Assembly (NCBI GenBank): GCA_013397075.1
Contig: VWZS01005960.1
Coordinates: 759,430 to 823,429 of the forward strand
From: Rhabdornis inornatus
Lineage: Eukaryota; Chordata; Aves; Passeriformes; Rhabdornithidae
Direction: 5' to 3'
Length of the DNA stretch: 64,000 bases
The notes under the pieces: model-generated
Database searches by the model: none
Seen by the model: only the letters and a program-made list of their open reading frames with translations
Told to the model about the DNA's origin: nothing
Translations under genes and position numbers: made by a program
Shown: positions 26,339 through 36,900 of the stretch, in pieces
Layout of the letters: each line of letters starts with the position of its first letter
Numbering within the stretch: the stretch's first letter is position 1

Positions 26339-26415
26339 AGCAAGAATTTCTTCAAGAAAGGGTTATCAAGCATTGGGATAAGCTACCCAGGGATGATGAG
26401 TCTGTGGTTCTAAAA
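26339..26415 (+). mobile_element. short CR1-like fragment
   Basis: AGAATTTCTTCAAGAAAGGG, then CAAGCATTGGGATAAGC and TACCCAGGGATGATGAGTCT follow the mid 3' region of the same CR1 type as the copy at 28.9 kb. Confidence 0.55.
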
Positions 26416-27825
26416 TGAAGTCAGCAGCCTGGGTAAGTCAGATTAGGAATTTCAAATAGACTTAAGCCAGTTTTTGAAGACTATTTCAAATATTTACAGT
26501 AAAAGTTAATTAATGGGGAAGGGGATTGTTCTTTAATTTATGCTGTACCATAAATAGATCATAGATTTTTATCATAAATAAATCATAGATTTTTCTTGTT
26601 TAAAGAAAACACAAGGATGTGAGAGGTTATTCTTCTTTTGTGAAAGATTCATAAATGCAGTGCAGGCTGGGAAAATGCTAAAGGCAGCAAAAAGAAAGGA
26701 ATAAGGTGGCCTGGGGAACAACAAACACAGAAAAATGAGTGGCTCTTTCTTTCCTACCCAACCCAAACTTAAGGGTATAAAGCATGGGGTGTATGTGGGA
26801 GAAACAGGTAAGAAAAATGCTGTCAAAACTGGAAACAAGCAAACATGTTTTGTTTTCATTTTCACTCAGTTGTGTTACTAAATTACTGCTCTGACACATT
26901 CTTGGGACACAACCTCTGCTTTGCTCAGGCTGCCCTCAGCCTTCAGAAGCTCAAAAAATGCAGTGGCAGCACCAGCTTCATTTTAATTAACAGCAATATT
27001 AGCCAGAGGTGCACTTCCTAAGGAAGCTTGACCTACAGAATGTGTGCATACTCCTATTTTCCACCCTTCCCTCAGTAAGCCCTGTTGGCCAAAGACAGGG
27101 GAAAAATTCACAGAGAACAAAACCTGCACTTTATCCACTCATAAAAAGAACATCAATTTAAGCCTTCCACCCCAGTAGTTCCACAGCAGAGAGACAACAC
27201 AAACACCTTAACAGGGACAAAATGAGGTGCTGATACCATTATAGCCCTGAGAAACAAGACACAAACCCAGAAGAAACCAGATGTCTCCAGGAGAGCATTC
27301 TTCAGCTGCTCACTGAAGCCCCAGCTTGCAAAACCATCCATTCTTGAATCTGTAAAGCCCATGACAAATATTTCAGACAGCAAAAAGGCAAAAGAGTCAC
27401 TTACCACAGGCACTGCTGGGTGAAGCAGCAGTTCCATGAGCAGCTCACCAGAGCTCTCATAACCACAACTGCCAGAGCCAAACTGATTCCTTGCCCTACA
27501 TCTGCCTCCCTCACCCCCACCTAGGGCTACTTTAAGCAGTTTGTTGTCACCTTTGACACCCCAGTCTTCCCTCCAGCCACACCTGAGCACACTTGAAAGG
27601 CTCCTCAGGTGCAGGCAGTTGGACAAATCCCCTACAGCACCTGAGGTGCTCCTCTGGCAGAACCGGGTTTCTGTTTCTTGCTACAGACTGCTTTGACCAG
27701 AGACCAGAAGTTGAGAGGCATCTCCTCCATGTAGAGGAGGTTTGCAATAGCAAGGTTCAGGGATAATCCTGAGAAAAGTGAACTCAATGGTTTTAAAGCA
27801 AGGAACATGCACCTCTATTGCCAAA

Positions 27826-27995
27826 ATCACAGAATGGTTGGGGTTGGAAGGGTAAAGATCATCCAGTTCCATCCCCCTGCCATGGGCAGGGATACCTTCC
27901 ACTATCCCAGGTTGCTCAGAGCCCCATCCAACCTGGCCTTGGACACTTCCAGGGATGGGGCAGCCACAGCTTCTCTGGGCAACCTGTGCCAGGTC
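27826..27995 (-). mobile_element. CR1 LINE 3' end
   Basis: Tail complement AATCACAGAATGG, TTGGGGTTGGAAGGGTAAAG, TGCCATGGGCAGGGATACCT, CCCAGGTTGCTCAGAGCCCC, GGGGCAGCCACAGCTTCTCT. Confidence 0.94.
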
Positions 27996-28195
27996 CTTCT
28001 GGATGGCATCCTGTCCTTCAGGTGTGACAACTCTACTTTAGTGCCATCTGTAAACTTCCCGGGGGTGCACTCAATCCCTTTGACTACATAATTTAAAAAG
28101 ATATTAAATAACACAGGTCCCAGTATTAACTCCTGAGGGACACCACGTCCCCGATGTCCATCAGGACAGTGAGCTGTTGACCACTACCCTTCGGA
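27996..28195 (-). mobile_element. older CR1 fragment abutting the previous copy
   Basis: GTGCCATCTGTAAACTTCC, GGGGTGCACTCAATCCC, AGATATTAAATAACACAGGT, CCTGAGGGACACCAC and GAGCTGTTGACCACTACCC belong to an internal CR1 3' segment of another subfamily. The join near 27995 suggests one copy inserted in or recombined with the other. Confidence 0.75.
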
Positions 28196-28914
28196 TGTGT
28201 ATATACAAAAAACTTTGAAGGGGGGTATTTAATGGCTTTTTAATCAGTTGTATCAGCCCAGAGGATGAATGTTGGGCAAGGAGGTTCCGGAAGAAGTGGA
28301 TGGAAAACCGGGATCAGGATTTGCTAAGCAGCAGCTCCGACTACTGGCGATTCAGTGCAAGCCAGGTCTGTGGCTGTAGGGGTAAAGCAATCTAAACGTG
28401 TTGCTATAGATGTTTCTCCAGCTGTGGATTCCATATTCTGCTCCAAACCAGAATCTCGGCAACAAAATCCCTGACCTTCCCTAGTGAGGATGAGAAAGGC
28501 AATTTCCATTCCGTAGTTTGCAACATACCCAACTGATGTTAAGTTTTTCCAAGAAGGAGTGGTGTTTAGGGAGTAAGTCCCAGGAAAGAAGCCTGATAGC
28601 AGCAGACCATCACTGTTCTCAGTTCTGCCACCAGCTTCCCTTTGCTCTTTTGTCAGTGCCCTTCGTCTTCTGCTCACCTATCTCAAATAAGTTGCAATAA
28701 TATTCTCATTAATCACTGAGAATTTGGATTGCTTTTTATGTAACAGTCCTCTGATCTCATTTCATAGAATCATATCCATATCCATTTCTTAGGGCAGAGG
28801 AAAAAGAAGAAACAACAGCAGGGAGAGAGAGGTATCTACAGAATAATTACTGCCAGCATGAATGGTCCTCTCAGTCATTAAAATCTGTCCTTTAAGCAAC
28901 TGGAGAAACCTTTT
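28196..28914. other. intergenic with an unassigned 117-codon open frame
   Basis: Minus-strand open frame 28324-28677 starts MSRRRRALTKEQREAGG and has no recognised family. The segment is flanked by CR1 copies on both sides and may be part of another repeat. Confidence 0.3.
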
Positions 28915-29290
28915 AGGTTTTTCTCAGCCTGGAGAAAAGGAGGCTCAGGGGGAACCTTCTGGCTCTGCACAACTCCCTGACAGGAGGGGGCAGCCGGGGG
29001 GGGGTCAGGCTCTGCTCCCAGGTAAGAAGGGACAGGACAATAGGAAACAGCCTCAAGCTGTGCCAGGGGAGGTTCAGGTTGGACATCAGGAAGAATTTCA
29101 TAGAAAGGGGGCTCAGGCACTGGAAGGGGCTGCCCAGGGATACTGTGGAACCCCTATCCCAGGACGTGTTCAAGAAACCATTGGATGTGCCACTCAGTGC
29201 TCTGGTCTAATTGTCAAGGTGGTAACCGAAGATTGGACTCAACAATCTTGGAGGTCTTTTCCAGCCTTAGCAATTGTATGGATTACAGCT
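28915..29290 (+). mobile_element. CR1 LINE 3' region (different subfamily)
   Basis: CTGGAGAAAAGGAGGCTCAG, GAAGGGACAGGACAATAGG, GGTTCAGGTTGGACATCAGG, GGCACTGGAAGGGGCTGCCC and GATTGGACTCAACAATCTTG. A plus-strand open frame of 157 codons lies inside it and is an accident of the repeat. Confidence 0.85.
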
Positions 29291-29564
29291 ATTCTGTACT
29301 CAGGGCTGTATTACAAAATAAAGGAATTGCTTTAGAAAGGTAACTAAGGAGAAAGCAGAGTGTAGTTTCTGCAAGGTGGGAAGTGCTGTGTAAGGCAAAG
29401 TATTGTGGTGGGATGTTTCACTTTACCCATATTCCTGATGTGGAACAGCTGCTTCAAGTAAATGTCTCATGGATACTCACCCCTTTCTCACTCTCTAATG
29501 GCTGCCTGAATTAAGATCCTGTAGGAGAGCTCAGGGGTGCAACTGGAAAAACTGTGCTTTGAAT

Positions 29565-29588
29565 GGGGGGGGGGGGGGNNNNNNNNNN
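29565..29588. other. assembly gap (10 N) beside a 14-G run
   Basis: Fourteen G, then ten N (29579-29588), then more G-rich bases. The gap sits inside a poly-G tract that is hard to sequence; its true length is unknown. Confidence 0.95.
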
Positions 29589-30234
29589 GGGGAGGGTGGA
29601 ATAAATCACTGCACCATGGTAAACATTTCCAGAACTGGCACCTCACATTCCAACACTGGCTTTGCCAGCTTTTCCTGCAGCACTTTGCCATCTCAAAATG
29701 GAAACTGCTTGTTAGCCATGCAGGGCTATGTGATAATTGCATCTCTCTGTACTCTTGTGAAGCAGCTCACTGAAACACGAGTGCTTTCACAGCATGATGT
29801 GAGCAACATGCAATAAATCAAGATCAGGGCCACACGTAGCAAATGAGTGCTAATGAGACTACAGAGTTAGGGTCTGATAGAGAAAAGCTGGCAGTCTAAA
29901 ATAATAAAAGTTGAGGCTCAAATTACTAACAATATGCACTTCCAGTTTTGCCCTAGCTTTTGAACTGACAGATTTATTTTAAAAGTACTGAAATTACGTT
30001 ATCAAAAGAAAAATAAGCAATCCATGAGAGCCAAATTTAATACTTCCTTCGAAGGCAGGATCAAAAAAACTCACACTATCACAAGAGCCCACCTCTTTCT
30101 CACAGAGTAAACATAAGCAGCAGTTTTGATGTGGAAAAACAAAATGTCTAAGCTCTTGAAATTTGAGAAACACTTTGCCCAGGAGTTTCACAGTAGTTTA
30201 GCAATACAGAAAGAGTGAGAGACTGTTCTCTGGC

Positions 30235-30330
30235 TACAGCAATCAGCTGAGGGAGCTGGGGGTGTTTATCCTGGAGAAAAGGAGGCTCAGCAACCTTGTA
30301 GTTCTCTGCAACTCCCTGAAAAGGAGGCTG
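30235..30330 (+). mobile_element. CR1 fragment downstream of NDUFA9
   Basis: GCTGAGGGAGCTGGGGGTGT, CCTGGAGAAAAGGAGGCTCA and CTCTGCAACTCCCTGAAAAG match the 5' part of the 3' region of the copy at 28.9 kb. Confidence 0.7.
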
Positions 30331-30736
30331 GCACTTTCTTTAAGTGCTGTGTTCAGCACAGAAAGCCAAGTTCAGAAGAGTCAAAAACTTAAAACCAGGG
30401 CTTTGTCTGAGATCTCACAATCTGAACAGGTGGCATTCCCAGCCATCCCTACTGGAAAGGGCACATTCTGGGTGATTCAGTCCCAAACTGCAACACTCTT
30501 GAAACCATTTGAGCACCTAAAGCTCAGTCATACATTTGCTTTTAAGCCAAGGGAGAAAGGGACTAGTGTTATGGCACATTCCCTCTAGTCCCAACCTACA
30601 AAACATTACAATGCTCACCAGCTAAACAACCACGTTATTTGCTTTTGTGGCAGAGAGAAAATCTGCGTTGCAGTGACAGTCCCCCCTTAGCTGAAAAGAC
30701 AACATTGGTGAAATACAGTTTACATGATTCATACAT

Positions 30737-30742
30737 TTTACT
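30737..30742 (-). terminator. candidate NDUFA9 polyadenylation signal (AGTAAA)
   Basis: Variant signal AGTAAA on the minus strand about 82 bases past the stop codon. Alternatives further downstream are ATTAAA at 30036-30041 and AATAAA at 29973-29978. Which one is used, if any, cannot be decided here. Confidence 0.3.
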
Positions 30743-30823
30743 CAGTATGTACACAGTTCTCCAAAGAAGTTGGGTCATCCAAAGGCCAGTTTAAGAAGCT
30801 TTAAGTATGCCCCTTGCCAGCTG

Positions 30824-30991
30824 TTACAGGGGCTGTGTTTTTGGCTTGACTTCCTCCAGCTCAGCGTCCAACCAGCGGAACCTGCGGTGACGGCGCAGGA
30901 CTTCGATGGCCTTTTGTTCCAGGGGGGTTGGTTCAATCCCCAGCTCTTCAAAACCAGGAAGGTCAGGAAATGTCATGTCTGTTGTGTGAAA
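30824..30991 (-). CDS. NDUFA9: NDUFA9 coding exon 11 (last coding exon, stop TAA)
   Basis: Residues 323-377 and the stop codon. Begins FHTTDMTFPDLPGFEELGIE, then EQKAIEVLRRHRRFRWL, and ends KPKTQPL. Human NDUFA9 has MHITDMKLPHLPGLEDLGI at the same place. Acceptor is ttgctgaag; a downstream acaacag is a decoy that would read straight into a different frame. Confidence 0.95.
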   Translation of the reverse strand, partial: FHTTDMTFPDLPGFEELGIEPTPLEQKAIEVLRRHRRFRWLDAELEEVKPKTQPL

Positions 30992-33900
30992 CTTCAGCAA
31001 GAACAGGGAGAGTAAGGAAACAAAAAGATAATTTACTTGAAATGAACAGCATTACGCCCAATGCAATCATTCTCCTGCCAAAAGAAGCAGAGGAAGAGGA
31101 AAGATTCAAACACAGGTCTTGAGTACCAAGACCTTCAGTAGGAGGTACAGGTATTCTGCATCCAGCAGAAAGTCCTTCAGGCTTTAATTCAGGAATAAAT
31201 ACCATGCAGGAAGTGCCTTCCTTTCCTCTCCATACATTATCAGGGAGGTTACTGCATCACAACCACAAAATTATGCAGAACTCCAAGGCTATATATGAAC
31301 TCCAATTATAGATATTCTGGATTTGTCAAGAAAACATTGTGTTGACTTATCACCTCTGGTAGCTTGTTTTGCTCTGTTTATGGTTTAGAACATACACAGG
31401 ACAAATAGTTAATTCTATTAGCATATATGCAACCCATATGACGTATATCCTAGAAAACAGATTTCTCTTATGCTGGTGTTCCTTGAAAGGTCTTCTAAGT
31501 CAAACACATCTAATATTGTACAGATTATTTAAGGAAGAAAAGCTTGGAAAGAAGAACAACCAGACTCAGAAGTGACATGGAGAAACTCCCTCTTATACCA
31601 CCTATGCTACAGCTGACTTGCAGCAGTTTTAGTGATCTGGTGCAGGCTTATTTTATGAAATGTAACTCAAGAAACTACAAAGGCAACTGGAAGAAAGGTT
31701 TTTGGAGATGTTACAATTATATCCTGGGGGACAATCAGGTTAAGTAGGCTATTGATACTGTGCGATAACAAAATATATTGAAATTCTACTGCTGCAAAAC
31801 AGTTGGGAGAGCCACTCCATAATTCAGAAAGCAGAAAGTTTAGGGAATGTACATGACTGTATTTGCTAGCCTACACATATGCCAAAATTTGACACTAATA
31901 ATTGCCAATTGCTACTTTTTCCTTGCTTGCAGTTCGTTTTTTGCAACTTATTTCTCCACCTCCAATGAAACACTCTGAGAAGTCAGGAATAAACATGAAG
32001 TGACAACATTCTCCCAGGAAATGCACTTGAATGTTAAGCAAGATTTTGGGATGTGTGCAGGGTGTCAGTTCAACTTCAGGTGTTAAAAACACCATTCCCT
32101 GGATGATGGAAATTATTTTAGTGCACCTAGAGTACATAAACTGACTAAGAGTGGGGAGCACTGCCCCCCTCACTTTGCTCATCCAACCTCTACTTTTGGC
32201 TGTTTTCAATTCCATGTGTTTTTGGGGAATGCAAAACTACAAGTGGGAGTTACAACCACATAATGCAACATTTCCCAAGAGGAATTTTTGGCTGATCGCG
32301 CACTTACCCGATCCACCTTGTCCCGCGTCAGCCACGGTTCAAATGGATTCATCTCAAAGAATCTTGCAACTAAACTGTGAACAGAAGAAATATTGCAAAA
32401 GTGCAGTCATTTATCCAAATACAAAGAAATCTGGTAAAAATTGTTTCAGACTTAATAGACAGTGAGAAAGAGCTTGTTCTGAAGCTGTTCTTGCAAATTC
32501 TGAGTTCATTAAAGCACGAGATGTGCTGGCCACCAAGTTCTTAGTTGTGTTTCTGGTAATTAACTGTTCCTGAATTATTGGATCTTGTATTGTTTTACTT
32601 TGGATGGAATGGAAAAGCAGATCTCTAGAAGTTAAAATGAGCTAAATGATTAGTGGGAGGGGAAAGTAAACCCCATATCCAATTCCCCACACAACAGAGG
32701 GTTTAGCCTTGCCCCTGCCTTTCATCCAAACTCTGTTCCCTGCCAGTGTAGGCAGCAATCCAATTAGTCACAAAGCTGGACTCAATGCCTCCAGGAGAAA
32801 ACACACTTGCTGACAACTAAATGAGTTATCAGCAACACAAACAAGCTGGTGGAATCTGGAGCAATCCATAAAAAGGGTGAGGATTGGGGTATCTGCAGTT
32901 TTCAGAAATTAAGATTGCCTTGAAAGAAGGAAATCTGACAGGGAAAAGAAAATAACACTACAGCTCTTGCTCAGCATCTCAGGACCAACAGCAGAATCTC
33001 TCACAGGCAGAACCTCCTGCTGAAGTCCTTACCTGGCAGATTAGGGTGCTACTGAGTTACTGCACATAAACACAACTCATCTGCCTTTTAGGTGCATTCT
33101 TTTCTCAAAAATATGAACTATCACTTAGTTTAGCCCATAAACAAAAAGCATAACATGGACTGCAGCAAATGTGACTAAAACTAAGAAGCAACCACATAGC
33201 ACCTCTTTAACAAGCTGCTCTGTGTCACCTGAGCCATGTTATAACCTGGTGCCTCTTGCAGCCAATACAGAACAGCCACAACAGTTTAGGATGTCCTAAG
33301 CGTTATCCATCAGCACGTCTATGGATCCAATGCTGAGTTCCACTGGCAGAAGGGTTCTAACTCTGGTGACTGATTAAGCTTATTAATTTGCATTCTACTA
33401 AAAATGAGGAGGACCATGATGCCAAATAATAACACAGCCCCATCATGCTGAAGGCAACTTCTGAAATGGCATTTATTGTTTGGGGTAGTTCTTCAAAAAG
33501 ATGTGATTATTCCCTAAGGATCAGGCCCAAGCTCTTAAGCAGATTCTTAAGATTGTGTGCAAAAATCTGTCAGGGCCTACAGTCAGCAACATACACACAG
33601 ATTTTCCCTGTGGTATTAAAAATCATTTGGTTTGCTACTAATTTTATCAAATTAGGACCTTTTTCTACTTCTTGGCTCAGCAAAGCCATTCAATCACATA
33701 ATCACTTCGACTGGAGAAGACCTCCAGGATGATCAAGTCCAAACCTTTGCTGATCACCACCTTGCCAACCAGACCAGAGCACTGAGTACCATGTACAGCT
33801 GTTTCTTCAACACCTCCCTGGGCAGCCCATCCCAATGTTCAACCACACTTTCTGTGAAGAAATTCTTCCTGATGTCCAATCTGAGCCTCCCCTGGTGCAG

Positions 33901-36900
33901 CTTGAGGCTATGTCCTCTCATTCTGTCCCTAGATGTCAGGGAGAAATGACTCTGGAATGAACATCTATGTGAAGCTCACTACAAACATCTGTTTCATGTA
34001 CCAGCTCATCAAATGCAGACCTGTCCCTGAGCTGAAGGCTCAAAACTTGTGAACAAGTACCTCAGGAAAGGCAACTTCTACAACCCCACCACACTAAATA
34101 ACAACTGGGCAGAGTAAATAACCCATGCAACAGGTACTTATGCTTCTGTGCTGCCAAGAAGTCACTGAATTAGGATCTCACTTACTGGTAGAGAGGCCGT
34201 GGCAGCGGGTAGGGAATGAAGGGGCGGTGGGAAACGGTGTAGATGTACTCGACCATGTCATACAGGAGGTACCGGTGAGGGCTGGAAGGGAAAGCAGCAA
34301 ACACCACAACTCAGTAAGCTACACTTCAATATTTGCAGCAAGAGGAAAAAAAAACAATTTTAAACCCTCAATCTCCAAGGCTACAAAAAGCCCATTTCTT
34401 CAATCCAAATAATACGTCAGCAGAGACTCCCCTGTGGCTCACAGGGAGGAGGTTTATCCTGGAGGACTGCAGCCTGTGGAAGGGCCCATCCTGGAGCTGG
34501 GGAAAAGCATGGAAAAGAAGTTGCAGAAAGGAACAGTGGGCATTTGGCTGCTGGCCAAGGCCAACCCACCACAAGCACACTGGATGAAATGTATTCTGTG
34601 TGCTCTGAAAGTACACCTCAGTGTGCCTCCTTCCATGCTGACTCCAATTCTGAACTCAAGACTTCCAGCACTGTGACAGGAGTTGGTTTGAGCCCACTTG
34701 GAAGCCAGAAAGCATATGGAGAATTAAAGACACTTTATTAACAAGACATCCCATCTTTGGTAGGCAATGGCTGCAGGGAAATTGATTCACTTGCCTTTAC
34801 TTGACTAAGAGTATCTTGTTCTATTTAAAAGCAAGGTGAATTGTCCAAAACATGCATTCCCCTCTCTCAAGATGGAGAGAATGAAGCAGTCTTCCATCCA
34901 CCTGCCTAAAACTAACATAAACCACTGAGAATTCCCATTCCTTTCTTGTTCAGGTTCTGCCTTGGCATTTTAGGGTCTCTAGATGGCTCAGACTGAGCTG
35001 TCAGGTATCTCCCTTGCCTTTCCAGACAATTTGCTGGCATTCCAAAACATTCTGAAAAGCTCCATGACAGCACAAGAGTACAGTGCTGAGCAGTTTGATA
35101 AACCCAGGATCTCACAGATGCCAATGTCTGAGGTTATAGGCATGAAAACTGAGCCTTCAACTGACATGTTCTCCAGAAAAGTTCCAAGAGATCAGAGAAG
35201 CGTAAAATGGTTTGGGTTGGAAAGGACCTTAAAAACCATCTCATTCCAACCCCTGCCATGGGCAGGGACACCTCCCACTATCCCAGGTTGCTCAGAGCCC
35301 CATCCAACCTGGCCTTGAACGCTGCCAGAGATGGGGCAGCCACAGCTGCTCTGGGTGACCTGTAAATCCATTGCCTCTAAGCCATTCTAATTCCAGGCAG
35401 TTTCTACACAGCTTTACCAGAATTTTCCCCAAATCCATGCTGTCTAGCATATTTCCCAAGCTGTTTCTTTGTGTGAACATACATCACATGAAATGTAGTG
35501 GGGCCCAGATTAGGATTTTTAGAGTACTCACAGTAAGAGCTTGAGCCATTTTTCCTCCCAAAAAGGAGGTGGAATTTATTGCAGCTCAAACTGTGTGCAT
35601 GGATGGAGAAATTAAATGTACTGTGCAGCATGCCAAAAACTGACACCAAAAAGATCTACTGCAGTTCATTAGAATAAGAAGCGACTTACCCAGCCAAGGC
35701 ATATGTTTTTCCTTTTGCATCAGGATTCTTAATTGCATTAATAATTGCCTTTGCTACATCAACCACCTGTGAGGAACAAATTCCAACAGTTACCAAGAGA
35801 AAATAGGAATGCACACACTCTTCTTTCAGAGATGGTTTACAGACCAACACATCTGCTCACCAAGGATTTGGGATTGGAATTTCATGGAAAACTTACATAG
35901 ACTGGTTGCTTGACTGTTTTTTTGCCCAGAGAAATAAGAGGCACACCACCAAACCAGCGCATGTCTGACAGAAAAAAAGAGAAAATCTGGGAATCCTTTC
36001 AGTACCAGAATGACCAAGATATTTTACACCACACTGAGTGTGGATCTCTTCTGAAAATTGACTTTGCTTTAAAAAAAATAGGATTGGGAAGAATTCCTAG
36101 CCAATTGCAGCATCATTTTTTTAAAGACACATTTAGTTTTCATATTAACAGCAACAAAAGGGCTATATTTGCTGTTTCCTTAGAGTGGCTAAGTACACAC
36201 CCTCCCTCAAAATAAAATTATTACAAAAATAAAAACAAAGAGCAACATCTAACTTGATTGAGAAAGAATTCTGTCAAGAGGTGAGAATTTAGTATGTTGC
36301 TACATATCCCACACATTCCTGATAAAAACACACCTGTCTGCAATTGAGAAGAAAATCCAATTTTCTCTCTGTTCTCTACAGGCAGTTACACAAATCATAC
36401 ATGGCTTTATTATTCCAAGAGTACATACTTGCATAATGATTGAGAAATCGGTCCTCTCTCCCAAACATCTCAGAGGGCTTCAAAATTACAGCATCTGGAA
36501 ATTCTTCCCTCACCATCTTCTCTCCAACAGCCTATCAATTAGAATGAACACATTCATTAGATCCATGCTGAACCAAGCAGAAGTGGATGCCTTTCATAAC
36601 AGAGGGCATCCTTGACAACAGAACTGAAAGAAATGATGCCATCATCAGCACAAAAATTATTTATATCTAAGCCATTTGATCCTTGAGATGCTGCACTAAG
36701 ATAAAGGTGTCACAGAAAGCTCAAACACTTCTCAGCTGCAGAAAAAAGCCTTTAGTAAAATCATACACTGATTTCCTTCAAACAGTCCTACCTGGGGGGA
36801 AAACCCAAATGAAACACAAAGTATGTTCTAAGCAAATATATTTAAGTGGATTCCAGACTTACTTTGTTCCTGAGGTATTTGGAAGGACTCTTCATGTTAG

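Larger units (their letters stand above)
34282..35689 (-). other. NDUFA9 intron 8
   Basis: About 1.4 kb, GT-AG. Holds a CR1 3' end at 35198-35363 and a possible degraded repeat at about 34430-34600. Confidence 0.8.

Noticed and set aside
27153..27626. 157-codon minus-strand open frame with a hydrophobic stretch
   Set aside because: About one frame of this length is expected by chance; no family, splice support or repeat identity seen.
28862..29335. 157-codon plus-strand open frame
   Set aside because: It is almost wholly inside a CR1 3' noncoding region.
1..30700. Search for GALNT8 and KCNA6 (human downstream neighbours)
   Set aside because: No glycosyltransferase or potassium-channel motif was seen; KCNA6 would show as one long frame. 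Short diverged exons could still be missed.
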